This document shows positions 16,258 to 24,900 of a stretch of 64,000 nt of DNA, in pieces; the stretch's first letter is position 1; each line of letters begins with the position of its first letter. Position numbers and translations under genes: made by a program. The stretch is from Kineococcus xinjiangensis (lineage in GTDB: Bacteria; Actinomycetota; Actinomycetes; Actinomycetales; Kineococcaceae): NCBI RefSeq assembly GCF_002934625.1, contig NZ_PTJD01000015.1, forward strand, positions 1 to 64,000, written 5' to 3'. The notes below the pieces were generated by a model. The model saw nothing but the letters and a program-made list of their open reading frames with translations, was not told the DNA's origin and made no database searches.

Positions 16258-17763
16258 TCAACGGTAGACGTGGTCGACCCGCCGGTACGCGCCCAGCGCG
16301 TGGTCGGCGAGGAAGTCGCGGTGGTCCCGGCGCACCCGCTGCGCGGACTCCTCCGCGAAGCGGACGATGTCGTCGACGAACAGGTCTTCCAGCCCGATCG
16401 CCGCGACGACCGCCGGGGCGACGTCGTGGTCGACCTGTCCGCCACCGCCGGAGGTGGCGTGGGCGTGGGCCACGACCCGGCCGCAGATCTCGGCGTACTC
16501 CAGCCACTGCGACTTCGACAGGTCGTCGAGGTCGATGTCGTCGCGGAAGGCGGAGCGCTCGCGCACGAGGAAGCTGAGCCCCTCGTGCTCGACGCTGCCG
16601 TTGAACACGTCGCCGTGCTCCAGGTGGACCCGGTGCGCGTGCGCGATCCGCTCGCCGTGGCCGTCGTGCTCGAAGTCCGACGGGGGGACGAGACCGGCGA
16701 GGGCGGAGCGGCGCGCTTGCTTCAGCTCCAGCAGGATGTCGTCGCTGCCGTCGGCGCAGGGCCCCTCGATGAGCACGTAGTAGCGCGTCAGTCCCAGGGA
16801 GGCCGTGCCCTGCCCCTTGCGCTCGGCCACGTCCTTCACCCGCATCCCCGCGGCGCGGTCCGGGACGGCGACGTCGTTGGACTCCACGAAGCGGTCGATG
16901 ACCTCCTGGAACTCCTGGCGGCGGCTGCTGACCGGCACCAGGCGGTCGTCGGCGCGGAACCCGCGGCGGTGCTCGTCGAGGTACTTCTTCTCCAGCCACC
17001 GGGCCCGGCCGCCTGAGCTGGCCCCTTCGAGGAGGTCGGCCACCAGGGGCGGGGAGTTGTCCTGCCGCAGCTGGCGGAGGCACTCGAGGCCCTCGCTGGC
17101 GTAGCGGTTCATGGCGGCGACGTAGCCGCGGACGAAGTGCTCGACGATCCGCCGCCGGCGGGAGCGGCCGTAGCCGGCCACCTCGTGCGCGGCGATCAGG
17201 AACCCGACGGAGCCGCGCTTGAGGTCCCACGTGAACGGCGCGTAGTACGCCTCGTCGTAGTCGTCGATGCCGAAGATGGGGACGTTGTCCACGTTGGGGA
17301 CGACCCCGAAGTTCTCCGGGTGGATGTCCCCGGCGGCCAGGACGGTGGGCATCCAGGCGTCCTCCCCGGCCATGTCCCGGTAGAACAGCAGGCAGGTGCC
17401 CCGGAAGAAGGAGAACAGCGACCCGGCGAGCTTCTCGAACTTCGCCTCCGCGTCCTCCTCGTGATCCGTGATCCGGGTGTGGTGGTCCTCGCGCAGGGTC
17501 TGGCGGACGTGGATGCGCCGGTCGTTGCCGGTGAGCATGCGGGGGATGAGGACCATCTCACCGCAGGCGCGCGCCCGGGCCAGTTCCTGGAAGGCCTCGA
17601 CCCGCGAGACGACCTCCCGCGGACGCTGGGGTCCGGACCGGGTTCCCGGCTTCGTCCTCGACGTGGTCCCCGGGGTCTTCCTCGACCGCGTTCCCGACGT
17701 GGTTCCGGACTTCGTCGCGGGCTTCGTCCCGGACGTGGCCGGGCCGGTGTTCGCATCGTGCAT
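16258..17763 (-). CDS. DUF2252 family protein
   Basis: The 501-residue product has the DUF2252 hallmark blocks: FRGTCLLFYRDMA, VLAAGDIHPENFGV, IFGIDDYDEAYYAPFTWDLKRGSVG, DDILLELKQARRSAL and RDHRDFLADHALG. The fold is related to aminoglycoside-phosphotransferase-type kinases (GDIHPENFG and IDDYDEA resemble HxDxxxxN and DxD loops), but activity is not established. Residues about 5-45 are a low-complexity Gly-Thr-Ser-Arg-Lys run built from short repeats. I chose ATG 17763 because GAGGA lies seven bases upstream; GTG 17787 would add eight residues. Confidence 0.88.
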   Translation of the reverse strand: MHDANTGPATSGTKPATKSGTTSGTRSRKTPGTTSRTKPGTRSGPQRPREVVSRVEAFQELARARACGEMVLIPRMLTGNDRRIHVRQTLREDHHTRITDHEEDAEAKFEKLAGSLFSFFRGTCLLFYRDMAGEDAWMPTVLAAGDIHPENFGVVPNVDNVPIFGIDDYDEAYYAPFTWDLKRGSVGFLIAAHEVAGYGRSRRRRIVEHFVRGYVAAMNRYASEGLECLRQLRQDNSPPLVADLLEGASSGGRARWLEKKYLDEHRRGFRADDRLVPVSSRRQEFQEVIDRFVESNDVAVPDRAAGMRVKDVAERKGQGTASLGLTRYYVLIEGPCADGSDDILLELKQARRSALAGLVPPSDFEHDGHGERIAHAHRVHLEHGDVFNGSVEHEGLSFLVRERSAFRDDIDLDDLSKSQWLEYAEICGRVVAHAHATSGGGGQVDHDVAPAVVAAIGLEDLFVDDIVRFAEESAQRVRRDHRDFLADHALGAYRRVDHVYR

Positions 17764-17865
17764 CGATCGTTCCTCCGTGGTCGTCACGTCCTCCGGACAT
17801 CGCGGACGCCGGCCCGGTGGTTCACTGCGTCGTGCACCGCGTCATGCACTGCGCGAGAGCGCGCT

Positions 17866-18156
17866 TCAGGGGGTCCGCACCCGTGAGCCCCTCATCAGGT
17901 CCCTCAGCTTCAGCAGGTGACGGGCCGGGGTCGCGGAGAGCCCCAGGAAGACGACCCCCACGAGGAAGACGGCCGTTCCCGCCCCGGCGACCGCGGCCAC
18001 CAGCAGGGCCAGGCCGGCCACGGCGCCGAGCAGGCGTGGCACGATCCAGCGCGGCGAGCACCGGTGACTCCCCATGACCCGAGCGAGCTCCGGGTCCTCC
18101 ATGGTCAGCATCTCCTCGATGGCAGCGAGCTCGCGTCGCTGCTCCTCACTGAGCAT
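17866..18156 (-). CDS. DUF3040 small membrane protein
   Basis: The 96-residue product begins MLSEEQRRELAAIEEMLTMEDPELARVM, the recognisable DUF3040 N-terminal helix, followed by two hydrophobic segments (about 35-75) and a basic C-terminus. DUF3040 proteins are small actinobacterial membrane proteins of unknown role. ATG 18156 has GGAGG six bases upstream. A SigB/SigF-like promoter lies 75-99 bases upstream (18231-18255), which would make this a general-stress gene. Confidence 0.82.
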   Translation of the reverse strand: MLSEEQRRELAAIEEMLTMEDPELARVMGSHRCSPRWIVPRLLGAVAGLALLVAAVAGAGTAVFLVGVVFLGLSATPARHLLKLRDLMRGSRVRTP

Positions 18157-18230
18157 GTAGCCCTCCCCTTCCGCCCCCGAGGGGGCAGTGCCCCGACCCG
18201 TCCGGCGGCCTCGGCCCCCGTGCGTTCCTG

Positions 18231-18255
18231 ATACCCACTCGGCGTTCGGGGAACC
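18231..18255 (-). promoter_or_regulatory. SigB/SigF-type stress promoter of the DUF3040 gene
   Basis: On the minus strand GGTT (18255-18252) is followed by 15 bases and GGGTAT (18236-18231). This fits the actinobacterial general-stress consensus GNNT-N14-16-GGGTAT. Transcription would begin near 18222, leaving a leader of about 65 bases before ATG 18156. Confidence 0.55.
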
Positions 18256-18290
18256 TGTTCCCACCCTGTCGTCACGGGTTCGTCATGTGC

Positions 18291-18324
18291 AGGTGCCCCC
18301 TCCGCCGCAGCGGAGGGGGCACCT
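18291..18324 (-). terminator. Perfect hairpin terminator downstream of the 18371-19063 gene
   Basis: Arms of 15 bases (18291-18305 and 18310-18324) pair perfectly around a four-base CGCA loop, 46 bases past the stop of the membrane-anchored protein gene. The same hairpin stands upstream of the stress promoter of the DUF3040 gene and insulates it. Confidence 0.8.
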
Positions 18325-18370
18325 GGTGCCGGGGTTTCCGGAACCGGCCGCGAGGCGGCCGGACGTGGGG

Positions 18371-19063
18371 TCAGCGCACCCCGGAGATCTTGTCGGCCTG
18401 CACGTAGACCTGGCCCGGCTCGAGCCGCTTGGCGGGGTCGTAGGCGCCCATCTCGTCCAGCAGCGCCTGGTCGACCGGACGCAGCGTGCCGCTGAGGTTC
18501 ACGGTGTCACCGGCCTCGACCTTGAAGGGGGACTCCCCGGCCGCGAACTCCGGGAGGCGCACCAGGACCGAACGGCCGGCGTCCGGGCCGACGTAGAAGG
18601 CCTCGTCCGCGACGACCTCGAGCACCTTGACCTCGCGGGCGTCCACGGTCTGCCCCGCCATCGCCGTCAGGTCGGCGTCGGTGGACAGCGCGTCGGCGGA
18701 GAAGGCCTCGCCGGACAGCACGTCGGTGCCGCCCACGAGCAGGGCCCCGGCAGCAGCCGCGGAGCCGTCGACGGAGGGCGCGTCGACCGAGGGGGCGTCA
18801 GCCGAGGGGGTGTCGGCGGACGGGGACGGCTCCGGGGCGGTCTCCGTCGGGGACACGTCGACGTCCGGCTCCTCCACCGGGTCGGCCGACTCGCTCACCG
18901 CCACGGGTGCCGTGGCCTCGTCGTCGTCGTCGTTCACGGCCGCGGCGATGGCCCAGACGGCCAGCGCGAGCAGCAGGGCACCGAGCAGGATCCACAACCA
19001 CGGCACGCCGCGACGGGACTGCTCGGCAGTGGGGTGGCTGCCGGTGGGTGTGGGAGCGGACAT
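18371..19063 (-). CDS. Membrane-anchored protein with acidic linker, unknown function
   Basis: The 230-residue product has a short cytoplasmic N-terminus, one membrane segment (about residues 20-42), an Asp/Glu/Ser/Pro-rich linker (about 44-95, with repeated PSADAPSVDAPS units) and a C-terminal domain of about 110 residues with the look of an OB-fold beta barrel (DAREVKVLEVVADEAFYVGP, RSVLVRL, DTVNLSGTLRPV). I do not recognise a specific family. ATG 19063 has AGGAGG six bases upstream. A perfect terminator follows. Confidence 0.72.
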   Translation of the reverse strand: MSAPTPTGSHPTAEQSRRGVPWLWILLGALLLALAVWAIAAAVNDDDDEATAPVAVSESADPVEEPDVDVSPTETAPEPSPSADTPSADAPSVDAPSVDGSAAAAGALLVGGTDVLSGEAFSADALSTDADLTAMAGQTVDAREVKVLEVVADEAFYVGPDAGRSVLVRLPEFAAGESPFKVEAGDTVNLSGTLRPVDQALLDEMGAYDPAKRLEPGQVYVQADKISGVR

Positions 19064-19154
19064 GCGAAACCTCCTGGACGGGTGTGCGTTCCCTCCCGCA
19101 CTGCCCCGCCCCGGGCGGCCGCGAACCCGGGACCGCCCCACTGTCACAGAACCG

Positions 19155-19764
19155 TCATGCGAGGAGGGCGTGGAGGTGGGTGGCGGCCAGCAGCAGGGCG
19201 AGGGAGCGGGAGGTGATGCTCCGGTCGCGCGCGTCGAGGACGGCACCGAGGTCGCTGCCGCGGGCCAGGTGCGGCAGCACCGCGCGGAGGGCGTCGACGC
19301 GGTACCCGGCGAGGCGCAACTGCTGGACGATCCGCGCGTCGCGGACGTGCGGTGGCGCGTACCGGCGGTGGTTGCGCTCGTCGCGGTCGGGCACCACCAG
19401 GCCCTCGGCCTCCCAGTGCCGCAACGTCGAGGCCCGGACTCCCAGCGCGGAGGCCAGTTCCGAGACGGTCATCGCGTCGTCGGGCCGCACGTCGCACATC
19501 GGCTCGCCGGTGATCGACGCGGCGGCCGCCCTGGCGGCGGTGAGCCCGCGACGCTCGGCGTCGAGTCCGCCGTGCGCGGCGTCCAGCATGCCCAGCACCC
19601 GGTCCACCGGCCCCGCGTGGACGGCGCGCAGGACCACTGCGGCCTCCACCGGCCCGACGCCCGCCGCGAGGGCGCGGTACGCCAGCGCGGACTGCAGGTG
19701 CCGTTGGGTATGGACGCGGTGACCCGATGCCCTGCGCTGCGCCACCGGCAGGACGCCCGCGCGC
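19155..19764 (-). pseudogene. Double-MerR transcriptional regulator, 5' truncated
   Basis: Residues in the C-terminal half form a full MerR-type winged helix (VSELASALGVRASTLRHWEAEGL, RNHRRYAPPHVRDARIVQQLR). The N-terminal half reads GVLPVAQRRASGHRVHTQRHLQSALAYRAL, which is the wing and following helices of another MerR domain, so this is a two-MerR-domain protein. The first domain lacks its helix-turn-helix: similarity stops around 19764, where the sequence becomes the 5' part of the divergent DUF6194 gene. A GTG at 19811 could start translation of an altered N-terminus. The gene is probably non-functional or changed. Confidence 0.7.
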
Positions 19765-20204
19765 TCCCTCGGCGACGTCGTCGTCGTGCAGCCGGCTCCG
19801 GGGGACGGCACCCCGGAGATCGCCTGGGGGACACCTTCCTCTACTACTCACCCGACGGGCGAGTCCCCCGGGCCGGGCAGCCGTTCGCCACCGCCGTCAC
19901 CAAGGACTACCCCGGCGAACCCGCCTCGGGCCTCGACCGGCCGGGAGCCTTCCGGGTCAACGTCCACGCCGGCGCGGAGGCCTTCGAGGCGCATTGCGGT
20001 CACGGCCCGCGGGAGGCTTCCCCGCCCGACGGCGTCGACCACCGGCATCGGGACGTGGTCCTGCCGCACCCGGTCTACGCCCGGCTCGGGTGGGTGTGCG
20101 TGGTGGACCCCGCGGAGCGGTCGGCGGCCGCGACCCGCGAGCTGCTCACCACCGCGCACCGGCTCGCGGCGCTGCGCCACCGGCGCCGCAGCGGGGAACG
20201 GTGA
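19762..20204 (+). pseudogene. DUF6194 family gene, 5' truncated and frameshifted
   Basis: Two frames join into a DUF6194 protein: SLGDVVVVQPAPGDGTPEIAWG (frame of 19786) and then, one base out of step, DTFLYYSPDGRVP, PFATAVTKDYPGEPASGLDRPGAFRVNVHAG and the C-terminal VYARLGWVCVVDP block. The shift falls exactly in a run of five G at 19826-19830; six G would restore the frame. The usual start Met and first ten or so residues are missing; upstream in frame there is a TGA at 19720. DUF6194 proteins are of unknown function in actinobacteria. See the adjacent MerR entry for the shared junction. Confidence 0.75.
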
Positions 20205-20231
20205 GGGCGGTTCCCCCGGCGAGGACCCCGG

Positions 20232-20651
20232 TCACTCCGGCGGCAGCACGAGGCCGGGGAGCCAGGCGATCTCCCACCGGTTGCCCTCCGGGTCGGCGAC
20301 GTAGCCGGAGCGACCGCCCCACTCCCGCCGGACCGGTGCGCTGATGAGGACGGCGCCCGCCGCCAGGGCCGCGCGGTGCACGGCGTCGACGTCCGCGGCC
20401 GTCCCCACGTTGACGGCCAGGGTGATGCCGTTCCACCCGCCGGGCGGGGGCGGCGCCTGGCCGGGGGCGGCCTCCCCGCCGAGCAGCTCCACCGGGTACA
20501 GGGCCATGCGCACCCCGCCCGCCTGGTACTGCGCGAAGTCCTCCTCACCTCCGGGCAGTTCCTCCCAGCCCCAGGCTGCGTAGAACGCCCGCAGGCGCGG
20601 CAGGTCCCGCGCCCCGAGGGTGATGAACGAGATGCGCTGCGGCACGGCCAT
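20232..20651 (-). CDS. VOC (glyoxalase/bleomycin-resistance) family protein
   Basis: The 139-residue product has two beta-alpha-beta-beta-beta modules of the VOC superfamily: RISFITLGARDLPRLRAFYAAWGWEE at the start and GYVADPEGNRWEIAWLPG at the end, with ALYPVE, TLAVNV between. Family members bind metal or small molecules; the function here is unknown. ATG 20651 has AGGA about eight bases upstream; GTG 20666 is the alternative. Confidence 0.85.
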   Translation of the reverse strand: MAVPQRISFITLGARDLPRLRAFYAAWGWEELPGGEEDFAQYQAGGVRMALYPVELLGGEAAPGQAPPPPGGWNGITLAVNVGTAADVDAVHRAALAAGAVLISAPVRREWGGRSGYVADPEGNRWEIAWLPGLVLPPE

Positions 20652-20739
20652 CGGCAGATCCTGCACGACGCGGGCACCGGAACCCGGGGTCGCGGGCCCG
20701 GCCCTTGCGCGCGACGCCTCCGCGGTCGCGGCCGGGCCC

Positions 20740-21915
20740 CTACGCCGCCGGCCCGGCGAGGGCGATCAGCAGGTCGGCGGTCCGCACGACGCCCAGGACG
20801 TGCCCGGGGCCGGCGACGCACACCACCGGGGCGTGGACGTCGGCTACGGGCCTGGCCGCCGCCATGCGCGCCACCTCCGCCGGCGACGTGGACGGCGTGA
20901 CGACCGTGGCGGGTGACCAGCGGGGCGCGTCCGCCGGGCCGGTGCCGCCCCAGCGCACGAGCTGCGGCAGGCCGTCGGGACCCAGGAGGACGTCGCAGGC
21001 GGCCGGGTCGGTGCCGCTGCGCACGGGCCGGACGAGACCGGCGACGGAGTCGTCCATCCGCGCCCGCGCGGCGCCGCCGCGGATCTGCGCCACGACACGG
21101 GGGTCGAGGGCGGGCAGCATCTGCGCCGCCGGCCGCGCCAGCGCCCAGCCCTGCCCGAACGGCACCCCGAGCCGGACGACGGCCTCCAGCTCCTCGGGCG
21201 TCTCGATGCCCTCCGCGAGGACCCAGCCGTCCATCCGGCGCACGAAGTCGCCGAGGACCTCGACGAGGGCGCGCTTGACCTGGTCGGTGTCGATGCCGCT
21301 GATGAGCTCGCGGTCGAGCTTGACGATGTCCGGGCGCAGCTGCAGCAGGCGGCTCAGGCCCGCGTGACCGGTGCCGGCGTCGTCCATGGCGATCCGCGCT
21401 CCCCGCGCGCGCAGCTCCGCGAGGAGGGCGGTGAAGGCGGCCACGTCCTTCGCGCGGGTGTGCTCGGTGATCTCCACGACGAGGCAGGACAGGTCCGCGT
21501 GGTCCAGCAGCGGACCGGCGACGAGGGGGTCGGTGAGCAGGTGCGGCTCGACGTTGACGGTGAGGAACATCCCCTCCCGCAGCACGGCGCGGCGGGAGAC
21601 GGCGTCGGCCAGCACCCGGCCCTGGAGGCGGGCGTTGACGCCCCAGTGCTCGGCGGCGGTGAACCAGCGGTCGGGGCTGGCGGCGATGGCGCCGTCGAAG
21701 CGGGACAGCAGCTCGTAGCCGGCGACCTGGCCGGTGCTCAGCTCGGCGAGGGGCTGCGCGTGCAGGGTGAGCCGGTGCGGCTCGCGGATCACCTCCGCCA
21801 GGGCGTGCCGCCAGCGCTCGTCCGTCGGGGGCGGCGGGACCGGGCGGGCGGGCGGCGCGGCAGCCCCGGTGGCGGGGACGGCTCCGGCGGCGGGAGCCGT
21901 CGGGAGCACGGTCAC
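20740..21915 (-). CDS. EAL-domain phosphodiesterase fused to CBS-type C-terminus
   Basis: The 391-residue soluble protein has an N-terminal Ala/Pro-rich tail, an EAL domain (about 35-275) and a C-terminal region of about 110 residues resembling a CBS pair (DVLLGPDGLPQLV..., then ADVHAPVVCVAGPGHVLGVVRTADLLIAL). The EAL triad reads YELLSRF, so the catalytic Glu of EAL is kept; NVEP, EITEH, DDAGTGH, KLDRELI and AEGIET keep the metal-binding residues. It should hydrolyse cyclic-di-GMP, perhaps gated by a nucleotide in the CBS part (inference). GTG 21915 is the likeliest start. Confidence 0.83.
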   Translation of the reverse strand: MTVLPTAPAAGAVPATGAAAPPARPVPPPPTDERWRHALAEVIREPHRLTLHAQPLAELSTGQVAGYELLSRFDGAIAASPDRWFTAAEHWGVNARLQGRVLADAVSRRAVLREGMFLTVNVEPHLLTDPLVAGPLLDHADLSCLVVEITEHTRAKDVAAFTALLAELRARGARIAMDDAGTGHAGLSRLLQLRPDIVKLDRELISGIDTDQVKRALVEVLGDFVRRMDGWVLAEGIETPEELEAVVRLGVPFGQGWALARPAAQMLPALDPRVVAQIRGGAARARMDDSVAGLVRPVRSGTDPAACDVLLGPDGLPQLVRWGGTGPADAPRWSPATVVTPSTSPAEVARMAAARPVADVHAPVVCVAGPGHVLGVVRTADLLIALAGPAA

Positions 21916-21989
21916 ACCAGCGCATCGGCAGCGCAGCCGCCCGGCACGAGCAGGTCCCACCGATCGGGCCAACAGCGGGCGGCCCGGCG

Positions 21990-24900
21990 TCAGCGCACCA
22001 CCACCTCGGTGCCGGCCTCCAGCGTCCCCGCCCGGACGCGCACGGTCGCAGTCCCGGGCTCCAGGCCCCGCAGCGTCAGGGTGGGCGCGTCGAGCCCCAC
22101 GACGGCGCCCGCTCGCGGGGCGCGCCTGCGGCCGGTGTCGACGGAGACGCCCTCGCCGCTGAAGCGCGCGCCGGGCGGGACGGCCAGCTCGACGGGGCGA
22201 CCCGCGAGGTCGACACCGGTCAGGGACAGCGGCGCGCTCCCCCCGGGGGCCAGTGCGGCGGGGCCGGTGAGGTGCAGCTTCCGCAGCAGCGGCCGGGCCT
22301 CGGCGCGCAGCCAGCCGTCGTCGCCGCCGGTCGCGGCGAGCAGCAGCGCCCGCGTCCCGGTGGGCGGGGGCGCCGCCCGCTGCGGGCGCAGGTGCAGCAG
22401 GGTCCACGAGGCCCAGCCCTGCGGGCGCACGCCGACGTGCACGACGCCCTCCCGCCGTCCCACGGCGGCGCCGTCCGCGCTGACGAGGGCGACCCGCTGG
22501 CCCGTCGCCGCCCGGTGCCGGGCCAGCCAGTCCTCCAGCAGCCGCCGCTCCCCCGGGTCGGCCAGACCACCGGCCGCCCCGGACGTCCCCCGCTCCGCGA
22601 GGACCACGACCCCGCGGACGCCGGGGTCGCGTCCCGCCGCCGCCAGCTCCGCCTGCAGCCACGGCAGCTGGGCGTAGTCGGCGGTGCGCAGCGACCCGCC
22701 CGCGGAGTCCAGCAGCAGGTAGCGGGTGCCGCCGACGTCGACGCGGCGGTGCGGGGCGGGCGCGGCACCGGCGGCGAGCCCGGCCGCGGCGGAGCTCCCC
22801 ACCTCCCCGTCCCCGGGCAGCCACGACCACGGCAGGCCGGGCGGCAGGGTGCGCTCGATCAGGGAGCGGGCGAAGGTGACGTCGGCCTCGGTGGCGGCGG
22901 GGCCGACCACGCTGCCGAGGAGGAGGACGTGCCGGGCGCCCGCTCCGGTGGCCTCCCGCAGTGCCCGCACGAGGGCCTCGGCGGCGGGTGAGGACTCCCC
23001 GTCGGCGGCGCGCAGCCGCGTCCCGGGGACCACGGCCACCGCCTCGCCGGGCGCGGTGGCGGACGTCGCGGAGACGGGCATCGCGGCGGGGTCGAGCGGT
23101 CCGCCGTCGGCCGCGGGCACCGCCCCCGGCACCGCCAGCGCGTCGAGCAGCGCGAACTCCACCGCGCCCGCGCCGCGCCGGGCGGCGTCGGTCTGCACGA
23201 GGTAGAGGCGGTCCACGGTGACGTCGTCCGCGCCGGGGGGCAGCTCGCCCTCCACGCGCCGCCACCCGGTCCAGTCCACCCGCGCGGCGAACGTGAACGG
23301 CGCGGCGGCGCCCCGCACGCGGATCGCCGCGCGCAGCCAGGCCCCGGAGCCGTCGCCGCGCACCCACAGGGCCAGGCCCCTGCTGCCGCGGGGGGCCCGC
23401 AGGGGCGCGGCCGCCACGGCGGAGGCGGTCGAGGTGCCCACCGCCTGGTTGCGGAAGTCGTAGGCGAGGCGGAGCGCGCGCGGCACACCGGGCAGGTCGG
23501 GAACGTCGACGCCGGTGGTGGTGGCCGTGCCGCGCACGGCGGTGGCGCTCCACCGGGCGGGGTCGGTGAGCGGGTCGAGGCCGACGACCTGCCGTCCGAC
23601 CGCGACGGGCACCCGGGCGGTGCGCCCCCCGGCGCTGAGGGTGACGGGGACGACGACGGGGCCGCCGGTGCTGGCGGTGAGGCGGAACCCGCCGGGCAGG
23701 GCAGTGATCTGGAGGACGCCCGGGTCGGCCTCGACGCGCACGTCGGACGGCTCGACGGCGGCGGCGGCGCCCTCGGCGTCCCGGCCGACCACGACGACGT
23801 CCACGGCGGCCCCCGCGCCGGGCAGGTCGACCGTCTCGTCCCCGGCGGCGGAGGCTGCGGGGCGCAGGCCGAGGCGGTACAGGGGCCCGAGGACGGTGAG
23901 GGGGGCGCTGCCCGTGACGGCTCCCGCGCCCACCCTCAGCGTCGTGGTCCCGGGCCGCAGGCCCCGCACGACAGTGGCTGGCGCCGGCTGCGGCTGGGCC
24001 GGGCCGTTCGCCGCGACGGCGGGGTCCTCGACGGTCCAGCCGGCGGGCGGGACGGGGGGCGCGGGGACGGGCGCGCCGCTGTCGTCGAGGGCGGTGGCCG
24101 TGACGGTGCGCGACATCCCCGCGAAGGTGCGCAGCTCCGCTGCGGCGCCCACGGTGAAGCGGTGGGGCACCCCGCCGCCGGGCGCGGGGACGAGTCCGAT
24201 GGCGTTGGCCACCGGCCGCTGCGCCCCGTCGGAGGGCACGCCGACGGGCGAGACGCCGGCGTCGCCGGGGCGGCGGGCCACCATCTGCGCGGAGCCGCCG
24301 CCGTCGAGCATGACCGCCTCGACGGCCCCGGCCTCCTGCAGCAGCCGGGCCGTCTCCACGGCGGTGGCGCCGCGGGAGGCGGGCGTGCCGCCGTCGACGG
24401 TGAGGAGCAGCACCTCCCCGCTCGCCGTCCAGCCGACGGCGCTGCGGGCCCGCAGCGCCGCCCAGGTGGGGTCGGCGGTGTCGACGGGGGCGAGGGCGCC
24501 GCCGCGGAGCAGGACGAGGCGGGCGCCGAGGGCGAAGCTGCCCGGGCCGGTCGGCAGCGCGCCGGTGCGCAGGGAGTGGTCGATGTGGACGGGGGTGCCG
24601 ACGGGGAGCGCGGCGAGGTCGGCGGCGGCCGCGCCGGTGGCGACGAGGACGGAGCCGCCCTCGGGGACCGGGAGGGCGGTGGCGCCGGTGCGCACGGCGC
24701 TGACCCGCCCGCCGACGACCTCGACCTCGGTGGCGGGCCCGGCGGCGATCTTCGTGGCGGCCAGCGCGCGGTTCCCCGGCCCCCAGGCGGGGGTGTAGAG
24801 GGCGAGGGAGCCGGGCCGGACGGCGCCGGGGTTGAGGGAGGCGAGCGGCCAGGTGCGGCCGGCGGCGGTGACGCTGCCCTGGAGGAGGACGTCGGCGACG

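Noticed and set aside
20740-23553. A 937-codon minus frame extending upstream of the EAL protein
   Set aside because: Only the part from 21915 matches the EAL-CBS family; the rest overlaps the NAGPA gene in another frame and has no similarity.
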